A stretch of DNA of 44,820 bases, from positions 1 to 44,820 of the forward strand of contig JARIHL010000034.1 in the NCBI GenBank assembly GCA_029288315.1. The letters are read 5' to 3'. The position numbers and the translations under genes were made by a program. This stretch comes from Candidatus Saccharimonadota bacterium. GTDB lineage: Bacteria; Patescibacteriota; Saccharimonadia; Saccharimonadales; EFPC-124. This document shows positions 7,589 to 15,355 of this stretch, in pieces; position 1 is the first letter of the stretch; each line of letters opens with the position of its first letter. The notes below the pieces were generated by a model. That model saw only the letters and a program-made list of their open reading frames with translations, was not told the DNA's origin and did not search any database.

Positions 7589-8299
7589 TCATGCGGTGCT
7601 GGTCGCCGCACCAGCGATCTTCTTGCGCCGTGCAGCGAGGGCGGCCTTGGCACGGGCCAACTTGGCAGCTCGTTCCGGCGAAGTGCCGGTGTCAAGGTTG
7701 CCAATGACTCGTGAGAAGCGAGCGTCAGCCACATCAGCATCGTGGTTGATTCTCTCGGCGATGCTGTCGATACTGGTGCCAGTATTGGCAGCATCACTTG
7801 CGGCAAGCGCTGCTTCAGCTGCTTCAGCGGCCCGGCTCTTGGCAGAGGTGGCAGCAGCGGTCAAGGTGATACGCTGCAATCCCCGCACCATCTCGCCGTG
7901 CTTATTCTGCAGCTGAGTCACTGCGTTGTTGAGAGCTGTGGTGTTGGCCGTAGCCGAACTGAGCAATTCGTTGTACTGGGTGAGCTGACCCTGGAGTTCC
8001 TCGACACTGACCTGCAAGTCGAGTGCCGCCTCATCGTTCGTCGGGTCATCATCACCGAGCAACAGGTCGATATCGGCCTGCATGCTGGCGATTCGGCCTT
8101 CGGTGTCGTCGATCTGTCGCCGGTAACCGTTGGCCGTACCGCTTGACTCGTCGACAGCGGCCCGGAGGTCAGCCAGAGCCATCTCCAGGTCGCGGATCCG
8201 CTGCTTGTAGGCATCGGGTGTGTTCGCCACTTCGTCGACAAGCGAGTGCAGCCTGCCCAACACGCTCACGCGAACCTTGTCGAACAAGGACTGTGCCAT
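7589..8299 (-). CDS. pspA: PspA/IM30-family (ESCRT-III-like) membrane-stress protein
   Basis: A 236-aa, mostly alpha-helical protein. The start (MAQSLFDKVRVSVLGRLHSL) and the helical region (DAYKQRIRDLEMALADLRAAV) follow the PspA/Vipp1 pattern. Members polymerise on stressed membranes and preserve the proton motive force. The C-terminal half is alanine-rich, and the last residues are basic (AALAARRKKIAG). The ATG has AGGAGG with suitable spacing. It lies 39 nt after the TPM gene in the same GC-rich operon, a pairing known for PspA relatives. Confidence 0.85.
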   Translation of the reverse strand: MAQSLFDKVRVSVLGRLHSLVDEVANTPDAYKQRIRDLEMALADLRAAVDESSGTANGYRRQIDDTEGRIASMQADIDLLLGDDDPTNDEAALDLQVSVEELQGQLTQYNELLSSATANTTALNNAVTQLQNKHGEMVRGLQRITLTAAATSAKSRAAEAAEAALAASDAANTGTSIDSIAERINHDADVADARFSRVIGNLDTGTSPERAAKLARAKAALAARRKKIAGAATSTA

Positions 8300-8338
8300 G
8301 ATGTTGCCTCCTGGTAATGTGTTGAGATATGGTACAGA

Positions 8339-10678
8339 CTACCAGCTACCGCTGGAGCCACCTTGGCTGCCCCCGGAATCGCCGCCCCAGCTACCGCTGG
8401 AACCGCCCTGGGAACCACCAAAGTCAAAGCCACCACCGCCGGATCCCCAGCTGCTACCTCCACCGAAATCGATGTTGGTGTAGCTGAAGCTTGTGCCACC
8501 GCCGTAACTGGAATTGTGGCTGGTGGAACGCCGCTGGCGTGCCCGTTCGCGTTCGTCCTCGGCGTCCTGGAAGTTGCGCTTTGCCTTGCGATAGGCCTCA
8601 TCGGCTTCTCGTTTGGCTGACTGCGCGGCCCGAAGGATGTTGGCCGGATCGTTGTGGTGCTGAGCGGTACCCAAGTGGCGACGCGCGTTCTGCAAGTTGC
8701 TTTCCGCAGCAGAGCCCACATCGGACCGATGGTCCGAGATGTACTCTGCTGCCTTGCTGACTGCAGCCTGAGCCTGGCTGAGCGCGGTTGCTGCCTGATG
8801 CCGGAGGCGTTCGGCAGACTCGTGCTCGTCCATTGCCTGTTGCAGGATACGATCAGCATGTGCGTTGGCTGCCAGGGCCAGCTCTACTACTCGCAGGTAG
8901 TTCGGCTGAGACTCAGCAAACTCGGCACATGCTGCCTCGAGTGTTGCTCGGGCTTGGGCCAAATCGTCGTCCTCCAGACTGTCACGAATATCGTCATCGT
9001 GCTGCTGGATGTACGCCGCCGCCCGGTCGATGTCGGCCTGGGCCGCATCGATTTCGGGCTGAGCCTGCTGCTGTGCGCGCTGAAGGTTTTGCTCCAGCGC
9101 TGTGATGGAGTGCAGTAGTCCAGCGGCTTCGTCCAACAGGTGGTTACCCGCACTGATTGCCTCAGCTGCGGCGTCCCATTGCTGAGTAGAGATGTCGGAC
9201 AATCTTCCGGCAGTAGCCAGGGCCTGATCTGCGCCGTTGATCCGTGTCGTAGCCTCGGTGCCATTGCCAGCGATCGACTCCCAACAATCGGGAGCATAGG
9301 CCGTTGAGATGCGCTCGAAGCACTGATGAGCTGCGTCGAGTGACGCTCTGACTTCTGCGATACGTGCTTCCAGTGCAGGGATTGCCTGCGCCAGCTGTGC
9401 ACGCCTTTCGGTGAGCTCGCGGAGAGCAGTTTCGTTGCTTGCCAATGCCTCATTGCATCGGTGCAGTGCTCCGAGTGCGGCCAGGTTACCCTGGTCAGCC
9501 ATTGCCGCTGCCAAATGTTCGATTACAGTCTCCAGCTGGCTGTCGAAAATCTCCACACGGATGTTCTCCGCGCGAAGCTGCTCGACGGCTGCCTGCTGGT
9601 TTTGCAACCGAGCCTCGGCTTCAGCCAGGGCAGTTGTGACCTGCTGGAGCTCTGATTCGATGGCTTTGGCGATTTCAGTGATACGCTGGTCGGCATCACG
9701 GGCTGTTTTTGCGTGTTGCAGAGCTCCTTCATAACGCTGAGCCATAGCCTCATAAACAGCTTGAGTCAGCCCGGTGTCATCCGGGTTGGCGGAAGCCGAA
9801 GCCGCACCTGTCATAGCATCGGATGCCGCAGCAATCTCCCGCGTGACGGTGGCAAGCGCTTCCTGCAGCTCGGTCGCCTGTTGTCCGCCAATAGAGGCGT
9901 ACTTGACGACTCGTGCTCGACGAAGCGTCTCGCCCTGGCCGTCTCTGAGTGCCTGCAAAATGTCAGTGGTGGCATCCCTGGCTCGTAGAGCTCGTTGCCG
10001 CATGGCTTCCAAGGCTTCTGCTGCCGTGCGACGCTCCGCAAGGATACGTCGACGATACCAGATAGCCGCGAAGATAGCTCCCAGCAGAATCAACAGGCCG
10101 AAAATCCAGCCGATGACCTTGCCGACGCCACCAAAGTCAACATTGGTGACGTCACCGCCTTGTGGACGACCTGCACCTGAGATGACATCGCTGGCTCGGT
10201 CCATACCCGCTACGAACGCGGCGGTGAAATCACCGTCACGCAGTTTCGGGCCCATGTACTGGCTGTAGATGGTCTGCTCACCGCCAGCGTCTTCGAAGGC
10301 TCGGTCGATCGGTTCCCCGTCGGTGGGGAAGATGCCGACCTGCCGGTCTTGGATGCTGATGGCGAAAACTACCAAATTGGACTTTCGTCCGCCATTGGTA
10401 GCCTTCCAGTTGGGGCATGACTTCCACTGGGCGTCAACCAGTGCATCGAGCGTAGGGTGATGCCCGAGGTTGTTGGCTGTCACGATGTGGGGGTCGGCAC
10501 CAACTCTGATGAGATCGTTGATGACTGGCTGCAGTTTTCCATCATCGACAACATTTGCATTGTCGACAATGACACCGCAGCCACCGTCTTGGGCAAGTGC
10601 ATGCGGTGCCGGGCTCAGCAGTAAGCCGCTGAATCCCAGAATCACCGCCGCGAGTATGCCAGGCAATCGTCGTGGCAT
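8339..10678 (-). CDS. Secreted/membrane TPM-domain protein with long coiled coil
   Basis: Using the ATG at 10678 (AGGAGG about 8 nt upstream), the protein is 779 aa. It has a signal peptide (MPRRLPGILAAVILGFSG..., likely cleaved after AHALA), then a TPM/YgcG-type domain to ~residue 160. One membrane helix (VIGWIFGLLILLGAIFAAIW) and a basic stop (YRRR) follow, then ~480 residues of Ala/Glu/Gln-rich coiled coil and a Gly/Ser/Trp-rich tail. The topology suggests an outside TPM domain and a cytoplasmic coiled coil that could meet PspA. Composition is strongly GC-rich compared with the adjacent kinase. Confidence 0.85.
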   Translation of the reverse strand: MPRRLPGILAAVILGFSGLLLSPAPHALAQDGGCGVIVDNANVVDDGKLQPVINDLIRVGADPHIVTANNLGHHPTLDALVDAQWKSCPNWKATNGGRKSNLVVFAISIQDRQVGIFPTDGEPIDRAFEDAGGEQTIYSQYMGPKLRDGDFTAAFVAGMDRASDVISGAGRPQGGDVTNVDFGGVGKVIGWIFGLLILLGAIFAAIWYRRRILAERRTAAEALEAMRQRALRARDATTDILQALRDGQGETLRRARVVKYASIGGQQATELQEALATVTREIAAASDAMTGAASASANPDDTGLTQAVYEAMAQRYEGALQHAKTARDADQRITEIAKAIESELQQVTTALAEAEARLQNQQAAVEQLRAENIRVEIFDSQLETVIEHLAAAMADQGNLAALGALHRCNEALASNETALRELTERRAQLAQAIPALEARIAEVRASLDAAHQCFERISTAYAPDCWESIAGNGTEATTRINGADQALATAGRLSDISTQQWDAAAEAISAGNHLLDEAAGLLHSITALEQNLQRAQQQAQPEIDAAQADIDRAAAYIQQHDDDIRDSLEDDDLAQARATLEAACAEFAESQPNYLRVVELALAANAHADRILQQAMDEHESAERLRHQAATALSQAQAAVSKAAEYISDHRSDVGSAAESNLQNARRHLGTAQHHNDPANILRAAQSAKREADEAYRKAKRNFQDAEDERERARQRRSTSHNSSYGGGTSFSYTNIDFGGGSSWGSGGGGFDFGGSQGGSSGSWGGDSGGSQGGSSGSW

Positions 10679-10752
10679 GCCCATCACCTCCTGATGATCG
10701 GATGATGTTAAATTGCTTTTGTCTCCCAAGTTTCGGGGTACAGAGCACGCAT

Positions 10753-10781
10753 ATAGTAATATAGATTTACTTTTGTGTCAA
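10753..10781 (-). promoter_or_regulatory. Promoter for the TPM-PspA operon
   Basis: TTGACA (10776-10781), a 17-bp spacer and TACTAT (10753-10758) on the minus strand, near consensus. It abuts the palindromic element that starts at 10783. Confidence 0.75.
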
Positions 10782-10782
10782 C

Positions 10783-10904
10783 TTATCTCTAAAACAGCCT
10801 CATATAAGGTTCGCGAAGACTCGACCTTCCCGGGAGGAAGGCAGCGAGCTTTTGCGAGCGGACTGTTTCTTCGCGAACCTTATATGAGGCTGTTTTAGAG
10901 ATAA
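10783..10904. repeat. Palindromic element, CCTTCC core, copy b
   Basis: Arms 10783-10818 and 10869-10904 are perfectly complementary over 36 bp and unrelated to the arms of other copies. The 50-nt core (10819-10868) matches copy a almost base for base. It lies directly upstream of the TPM-PspA promoter and insulates it from the 11031 gene. Confidence 0.92.
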
Positions 10905-10918
10905 TAAAGAGTTTGCCC

Positions 10919-10943
10919 AAAACAAAAAACCACCGGCTGGTGG
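10919..10943 (-). terminator. Rho-independent terminator for the 11031-11672 gene
   Basis: On the minus strand CCACC-AGCC-GGTGG is followed by TTTTTTGTTTT. The tract and flank (TTTGCCCAAAACAAAA on the plus strand) are repeated at about 12020-12036 downstream of the next minus-strand gene. A further stem (10976-10992 with 10995-11010, AGCCGGTCCGGA and complement) lies nearer the stop codon. Confidence 0.8.
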
Positions 10944-11030
10944 TGACTCGTCATTTTTATTAGGTGGTGCCGGCGAGCCGGTCCGGAACGATAAATCGTC
11001 CGGACCGGCTGCGCCGTGGTGCTTGATGAA

Positions 11031-11672
11031 TCAGGCGGCCGACTGCGTTGCAGCATGGGCGGGTGCCAGGCTGACTTCGCCGGTGATGGGGTCCATTCCC
11101 TCGGTAGCTGCCCGCTTGATGCGAGCCACGTGACCGATGAAAGTGGTCTGGTCGCTTACTGAGAGGCGTCCCTTGACGACCGGCAGCGACAGATCATCCA
11201 CGTTGCCGCTGATGTCGTGGACGATCAGCCGACGGCCGTGGTTGGTGATGAGTACCGTGAACAACACGCCGGACAGTTTGACGGCAGTACCATCGTCGGT
11301 CAGATCCGGCGGGCTGAGCTCCTCGGCCAGGAGTGCCCGGAAAGCCGGTCCTGCGTGGAAGATGATCTGCGGCAAAGCCAGCAGGAGTTCCTGGAGATTG
11401 GTGTTCTCTGCCTGGAGATTGCCGTTCTCAATTTCCCTCACCGCCAGATCAGCTTCGAGCCGCTGATTCCTGGCAAGCAGGTCCCTCCGCTGGTCTTCTG
11501 CCTCGGTGCAGGTTTTGACCGTGTAGAAGGGTCGAGTTCCATCCTTGCCATCGGCAACCTCGGTGGTGTCGAGGTGGATGTGGTGACGGGCGTCAGTGCC
11601 ACGACAACCGACGTGCTGCTTGACCAAGTGGCCATCTTCGGTGGAGGTGGTGACCTCGTGAAGACCGATCAT
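11031..11672 (-). CDS. Unknown soluble protein with central coiled coil
   Basis: A 213-aa protein with an N-terminal His/Thr-rich segment (residues 1-50), a helical coiled-coil stretch at about 55-100 (EDQRRDLLARNQRLEADLAVREIENGN region) and a C-terminal mixed region. No signal peptide or membrane helix is seen and no family recognised. The start at 11672 has GGAG upstream. It is as GC-rich as the adjacent TPM and PspA genes but has its own promoter (11831-11859) and terminator. Confidence 0.75.
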   Translation of the reverse strand: MIGLHEVTTSTEDGHLVKQHVGCRGTDARHHIHLDTTEVADGKDGTRPFYTVKTCTEAEDQRRDLLARNQRLEADLAVREIENGNLQAENTNLQELLLALPQIIFHAGPAFRALLAEELSPPDLTDDGTAVKLSGVLFTVLITNHGRRLIVHDISGNVDDLSLPVVKGRLSVSDQTTFIGHVARIKRAATEGMDPITGEVSLAPAHAATQSAA

Positions 11673-11723
11673 GGTAGGTCGCTCCAGTTCTCATCAGAAT
11701 GGATTTACTACGGCTCGCAACGC

Positions 11724-11784
11724 CTGATGCGAAGCGAGGTGAAGAAGCTTCTTTTTAAAAAAGCCTTGTCACCTCGCTCCGCGT
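11724..11784. other. Inverted repeat in the leader of the 11031-11672 gene
   Basis: AGCGAGGTGA on the left pairs with TCACCTCGCT on the right around an AAGCTTCTTTTT/AAAAAAG centre. It lies between the promoter and the start of the minus-strand gene, so it would be in the 5' leader. The role is unknown. Confidence 0.45.
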
Positions 11785-11830
11785 TCATCAAAGCATAAAA
11801 GTTCGAATGCTCAGTTGAGCAATCTATAGT

Positions 11831-11859
11831 ATTTAAACATATAAAATTAATTTAGTCAA
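11831..11859 (-). promoter_or_regulatory. Promoter for the 11031-11672 gene
   Basis: TTGACT (11854-11859), a 17-bp spacer and TTAAAT (11831-11836) on the minus strand. The -35 box is exactly 10 bp from the edge of the palindromic element at 11870. Confidence 0.55.
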
Positions 11860-11869
11860 TGGTTTTATT

Positions 11870-11972
11870 CTGCACCACCTCACTTCCTCTGCCAAACCGT
11901 GTTACCTGATCAAACAGATCAGGTAACACCGCCGGAAAGGCGGCGTTTGGCAGAGGAAGTGAGGTGGTGCAG
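11870..11972. repeat. Palindromic element, double-hairpin core, copy 2
   Basis: Outer arms 11870-11897 and 11945-11972 pair perfectly over 28 bp (ends CTGCACC/GGTGCAG). The core has a 13-bp hairpin (GTGTTACCTGATC...GATCAGGTAACAC) and a small CGCC-GGAAA-GGCG hairpin, giving a three-way junction. Flanking 9-mers GGTTTTATT and GTTTTTTCT match at 6 of 9 positions, so a target duplication is only weakly supported. Confidence 0.95.
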
Positions 11973-12027
11973 GTTTTTTCTAAATGAGATATCCTCTCAT
12001 GTTATATCTCTTAAGAAGAGTTTGCCC

Positions 12028-12053
12028 AAAACAAAACCACCCTCTTCGGGCGG
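12028..12053 (-). terminator. Rho-independent terminator for the 12077-12331 gene
   Basis: On the minus strand CCGCCC-GAAGA-GGGTGG is followed by TTTTGTTTT. The stem is fully paired only as minus-strand RNA (a G-U pair replaces an A-C mismatch), which fixes its direction. The tail copies that of the terminator at 10919. Confidence 0.8.
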
Positions 12054-12076
12054 CTTCATCCCCTCAACCGGTTGTT

Positions 12077-12331
12077 TCACTGAGTAATGCTCACCAGCGT
12101 CCAGGTTGTCTCGTCGTCAGACCGCAGGCGAAAGCTCGCCAAACCGTCAGTCATATCGAGAATTCGAGTCTTGCGTTCGCCTTTTTTGATAAGGTATTGC
12201 AGCCCTGAATCCTGGAAAGTATAGATATTACCGTCGAATTCCATTCGTTTTGGCACAGCGCTAAGGCCATGTTGCTCACGAAATGCAATTGCGGTAATAG
12301 TGACCGGTTGATTTATATTGGTACGATTCAT
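12077..12331 (-). CDS. Unknown small protein, 84 aa
   Basis: Start chosen at the ATG at 12331 (MNRTNINQPVTITAIAF) because GAGGAG lies about 8 nt upstream; a longer frame to 12352 has none. The protein looks soluble and beta-rich (MEFDGNIYTFQDSGLQYLIKKG, then FRLRSDDETTWTLVSI), perhaps a small barrel. No family recognised. It is a one-gene unit with its own terminator. An inverted repeat CACTTA/TAAGTG lies in its upstream region. Confidence 0.75.
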   Translation of the reverse strand: MNRTNINQPVTITAIAFREQHGLSAVPKRMEFDGNIYTFQDSGLQYLIKKGERKTRILDMTDGLASFRLRSDDETTWTLVSITQ

Positions 12332-12404
12332 ATTCAAACTCCTCAGTCTCACTTAAACGTTATAAGTGAACGATTTATTAGGAGGGCTGTCCGGCCAAAA
12401 AGCG

Positions 12405-12567
12405 TTCATCCGTTCATATGAACACCCCGGCGCCAGAGAGCACTGAATATGGGGCAAGGCAGTGACGCTTTATCCCCTTTTCGTAAGAGATTAGTGTGTA
12501 TACCCACCCAGTTTATCTTTTTAAGAGCCTGTGCGTGGAAAGGCTGAAGCCAGTACACACATGACCA
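12405..12567 (-). ncRNA. Candidate structured non-coding RNA, about 160 nt
   Basis: This stretch fills most of the 12332-12733 gap. On the minus strand a TATAAT box (12574-12579) preceded by an A-run would start RNA near 12567. A GTTCAT/ATGAAC hairpin followed by GCTTTTTGG could end it near 12405. Between them are mutually pairing segments: GTGTGTA with TACACAC, the GGC-TTCA-GCC hairpin and CACTG with CAGTG. The overlapping reading frame has no start signal and odd composition. The -35 region is weak, and I cannot place it in a known RNA class. Confidence 0.35.
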
Positions 12568-12733
12568 TTCCCTATTATAGCCTTTTTTGCTTAGGTTGAT
12601 ATGAGTTTTTTGACAACAGCTATTGTGGTTAGTACCCAACTTGTATTATGATCTTTGTTCCAAAGTGAAAGCCCCGCTCCTGCGAGTGCTCCCACTTTTG
12701 TGGTAGAAGTTCGCCTTGCGAGGCTAGCGCACC

Positions 12734-12961
12734 CTATAGGGATGCGGAAAGTCGAGCTCGAATCTTGGCTTCCTCTTTCTCGATTGAGCGCTCGACACTC
12801 TTGTATAGGTAAGCCATAAAAACGAAGAATAATATGGCCCCAATGAACACCATGGCCATCCAGCGAAGAATGATGAGTCGTGGGTCGCTGATGGTCAACA
12901 TGCAGGTAAGCACGCTCATCCAGAGGGAAATTCCGCTGTAAAAATAGAGCTTCGGGGGCAT
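12734..12961 (-). CDS. Small two-helix membrane protein
   Basis: A 75-aa protein from the ATG at 12961 (MPPKLYFYSGISLWM), which has GAGGAG about 5 nt upstream; the longer frame to 13075 has no such site. Two membrane helices (about 10-25 and 34-54) are followed by a charged helix (KSVERSIEKEEAKIRARL). Family unknown. It has its own promoter at 13018-13045. A string of small hairpins (12670-12733) lies 3' of the stop. Confidence 0.75.
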   Translation of the reverse strand: MPPKLYFYSGISLWMSVLTCMLTISDPRLIILRWMAMVFIGAILFFVFMAYLYKSVERSIEKEEAKIRARLSASL

Positions 12962-13017
12962 CGTTACTCCTCGTGAAGAAGGCTTCGATCTAACCGAGTA
13001 TTCTTCGGAATATGTAT

Positions 13018-13045
13018 ATAATAACATAAAAATTATTTTCTTCAA
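13018..13045 (-). promoter_or_regulatory. Promoter for the 12734-12961 gene
   Basis: TTGAAG (13040-13045), a 16-bp spacer and TATTAT (13018-13023) on the minus strand. Confidence 0.5.
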
Positions 13046-13090
13046 CCCAACTAAGAGGGGCATATCTCTCGGCAAGGTTTTTAACTTTGG

Positions 13091-13471
13091 TTACTCGTCG
13101 GATAAATAACCTTCTTTCACAAGTCTGGCTCGCAAGGCTCGGTAATCATCTGAAGTGAGTATTACCTCTTGATATGCACGCCCGTAACTTGCGCGGCATA
13201 GAATTCCGGTGATGCGGTTGCTGGCCATGGCCCACCGCGTTGCTTTGAAGTTAAAGCCGCCTCCAAGACCTATAGATCTGGGAGGTTGTCTGATAGGACT
13301 CGGTTTGTTGTGTTTACGCCCGACTGTGTGGCTAATAGTAATTTTTCCAATACGAATGGTTGTAATCTCTGGCCAGTCTTCAAGTATCCTCAGAAACCTG
13401 TCAAGCCCTTCAATAAGGCTGGTATGCCCGGCTGTGACGCGTTTCCCCTGTCGTCTAGAATGGCTTTCCAT
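13091..13471 (-). CDS. DUF2103-like protein
   Basis: A 126-aa protein from the ATG at 13471 (MESHSRRQGKRV), with AAGGGTGG upstream. The pattern GHTSLIEGLDRFLRILEDWPEIT...IRIGKI, then GGGFNFKATRWAM, then QEVILTSDDYRAL resembles DUF2103 proteins, which are described as putative metal-binding, but I rely on memory of the pattern only. The middle is basic and proline-rich (GRKHNKPSPIRQPPRS). It is divergent from the VOC gene. Confidence 0.65.
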   Translation of the reverse strand: MESHSRRQGKRVTAGHTSLIEGLDRFLRILEDWPEITTIRIGKITISHTVGRKHNKPSPIRQPPRSIGLGGGFNFKATRWAMASNRITGILCRASYGRAYQEVILTSDDYRALRARLVKEGYLSDE

Positions 13472-13588
13472 AGTTACCACCCTTCTACAAACAGTGGAGA
13501 CGATAAACTTACTATAACAGATTAATCTATTTAAAGTTTTGTCATGTATAATTAAATTGCTTTTAAACGCATTAATAAGGAGAAGTTT

Positions 13589-14005
13589 ATGCAGACAAGA
13601 TTTAATCCGTATCTTAGTTTCAAAGATAATGCTCGCGAGGCAATGGAATTTTATAAAACTGTTTTTGGTGGCAAACTTGTTATAAGTACTTTCAAAGAAT
13701 ACCAAGCGTCGCAAGATCCGAGCGAAGATAACAAAGTTATGCATGCTATGCTCGAAGCTGATAATGGTATTACTTTCATGGCTTCCGACACGCCCAGCAG
13801 CATGGAATATAAACCCGGTAATACTATGAGCATGTCGCTGAGCGGTGACAACGAATCAGAATTACGAGGTTACTGGGAGAAAATATCAGAAGGTGGAACC
13901 ATCATTATGCCGCTTGAGAAAGCGCCTTGGGGAGATATTTTTGGTATGTGTATCGATAAATTTGGTATTCAATGGATGGTAGATATTGGAGAACAAAAAG
14001 TTTAA
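13589..14005 (+). CDS. VOC-superfamily (PhnB-like glyoxalase/bleomycin-resistance fold) protein
   Basis: A 138-aa protein with the PhnB-like start (NPYLSFKDNAREAMEFYKTVFGG), a central MHAMLEADNGITFMASD strand region and the C-terminal APWGDIFGMCIDKFGIQWMVDI motif. Family members are dimeric and may bind metal or small molecules; the substrate cannot be predicted. The ATG is preceded by AAGGAG. A TATAAT box lies upstream and a palindromic terminator follows at 14106. Confidence 0.92.
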   Translation: MQTRFNPYLSFKDNAREAMEFYKTVFGGKLVISTFKEYQASQDPSEDNKVMHAMLEADNGITFMASDTPSSMEYKPGNTMSMSLSGDNESELRGYWEKISEGGTIIMPLEKAPWGDIFGMCIDKFGIQWMVDIGEQKV

Positions 14006-14105
14006 GTTTAACCGATAAACTTAGAGGTCAATCGCTTTAACGCGGTGGTATCATGATTATTTATGCTACCTGGTGAAAATCTGAAGCAAGTTGCCAGAAG
14101 ATGGT

Positions 14106-14122
14106 AAGGCTTAAGCCTTTTT
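14106..14122 (+). terminator. Rho-independent terminator after the VOC gene
   Basis: The palindrome AAGGCTTAAGCCTT (14106-14119) runs directly into a T-tract. Confidence 0.7.
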
Positions 14123-14174
14123 GGAAAAATAATTTTACTTGAGTTCGTTAAATCTTCACAACTCATAGGGCTGT

Positions 14175-14255
14175 GGGACGGGCTTCATGATTTAAGCAAC
14201 AAGACTGATACGCCGCAAAGCATACCAATCATAGCCTTAATCATTAGCCCGTCCC
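14175..14255. terminator. Long-stem hairpin 3' of the 14335 membrane protein gene
   Basis: GGGACGGGCT (14175-14184) pairs with AGCCCGTCCC (14246-14255), and ATGATT/AATCAT extends the stem inside. It is downstream of the minus-strand gene and probably ends its transcript. With the terminator at 14106 it accounts for most of the 14006-14334 gap. Confidence 0.5.
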
Positions 14256-14334
14256 AGTGCCTCTGTTGTCTATGAAGCCAAGGGGCGCATTACCATTTCA
14301 TCAGAGTGTAATCGGTTAATGGCTCCGCAGGTCT

Positions 14335-14727
14335 TCAGTTGGAATGGAGGTGCTCTGCACTTGCTTGCCGGATGCTGGGATTCCGGTAGAATGCCACGAT
14401 GGCGATCAGCATAACGCCGATTATGAGGATGTGCAGGGTGACGCTCATCCAGGCCATCAAGCCCAGGAACCATCCAACGTTCCAAAGCTCATTGAGACCA
14501 AGGTAGATCTCGGCTGGGCTAAATGACCAAAGTAGCAAGGCCATCGCTCCGCAGGAGTTTAGTAAACCGATGAAGACGATGAGATAGCGCCTCCCCTGGG
14601 TTACCAGCCTCGCAGACAGAGCGGGACTCCATGCCAATGTGACATAATGGAGCGCTCGGCCACTCAGCATGTGCATAAGCGCGTAGAAGGAATCGGGCAG
14701 AGTCTGCATTAGCACCAATCCAATCAT
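14335..14727 (-). CDS. Small multi-helix membrane protein
   Basis: A 130-aa protein from the ATG at 14727 (MIGLVLMQTLPDSFYAL) with about three membrane helices in the region after residue 45 (IVFIGLLNSCGAMALLLWSF; VGWFLGLMAWMSVTLHI; LIIGVMLIAIVAFY). Family unknown. The frame also stays open upstream from a TTG, but the ATG forms an ATGA overlap with a 10-codon leader frame. Promoter at 14843-14871. Confidence 0.7.
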   Translation of the reverse strand: MIGLVLMQTLPDSFYALMHMLSGRALHYVTLAWSPALSARLVTQGRRYLIVFIGLLNSCGAMALLLWSFSPAEIYLGLNELWNVGWFLGLMAWMSVTLHILIIGVMLIAIVAFYRNPSIRQASAEHLHSN

Positions 14728-14780
14728 CTGTTGAGGAATAGTGCGTACAATTTCATTATACGTACTATTCCTCAACAGAT
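14724..14780 (-). promoter_or_regulatory. Hairpin with leader mini-ORF at the start of the 14335-14727 gene
   Basis: Arms 14726-14747 and 14759-14780 pair over 22 bp with one G-U. On the minus strand the loop side contains ATG (14756) opening a 10-codon frame (MKLYALFLNR) whose TGA overlaps the ATG of the main gene. The purine site GAGGA that could load ribosomes lies in the stem. This resembles translational coupling with a sequestered ribosome site, but function is inferred. Confidence 0.4.
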
Positions 14781-14842
14781 ATGAGCAACAGAGAGCTTGT
14801 AAAAGTACCTTGGAGTTGATTGCCTTCTCTCCGAGTGGTTAT

Positions 14843-14871
14843 ATTTTAGAATAAATATTGCAATTAGTCAA
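14843..14871 (-). promoter_or_regulatory. Promoter for the 14335-14727 gene
   Basis: TTGACT (14866-14871), a 17-bp spacer and TAAAAT (14843-14848) on the minus strand, giving a leader of roughly 110 nt. Confidence 0.65.
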
Positions 14872-14947
14872 TATTCACCGCGAACACCGTGGGCAGCACT
14901 TTGTATAGAACGATTTCCATGGTGAACTAACTTCCGTTTTAGCAACT

Positions 14948-15283
14948 TCAAAGCTTAGAATTTTTCATAATATAGCGAACCATCAATACCATACCAAACA
15001 CACTGCCCAGTACCCCAAGAATTAATGCGATAAGTGTTCTACCTTCCCAAGATGCCAGAACGGTCTCCGCTACGTACATACTAGTGGCGTACGAAAAACT
15101 GGCCAGCAGCAAAGCAGGCGCAAAACGCTTCGGTGAAAATGCCGCTATCAGTAGAAAACCGCATAAAATAAGGGCTGGGTAAAAGAACAATTGATCTGAG
15201 CGAAATCCATCACTAGCCAACATACCAAATGTCACCAAAAAAGCTAGTATAGCACCATATCTTGCGAGCGTAATAATATTCAT
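14948..15283 (-). CDS. Small four-helix membrane protein
   Basis: A 111-aa protein with four membrane helices (roughly residues 5-23, 30-48, 52-70, 82-104) and a basic C-terminus (MKNSKL). The ATG at 15283 has AAGGA about 6 nt upstream. Family unknown. Confidence 0.78.
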   Translation of the reverse strand: MNIITLARYGAILAFLVTFGMLASDGFRSDQLFFYPALILCGFLLIAAFSPKRFAPALLLASFSYATSMYVAETVLASWEGRTLIALILGVLGSVFGMVLMVRYIMKNSKL

Positions 15284-15355
15284 AGATTTTCCTTAACGTT
15301 AATTTGTATACATCGAGCATAAAGTATGCAGTAACGAGAAGGTCAAGTACATTGA

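Noticed and set aside
8266-10748. Many overlapping frames on both strands across the TPM gene
   Set aside because: High GC content creates long open shadow frames; only the 779-aa frame has a signal peptide, ribosome site and domain structure.
12406-12639. 77-aa minus-strand reading frame
   Set aside because: No ribosome site, unusual composition, and it crosses the TATAAT box and pairing segments of the candidate RNA.
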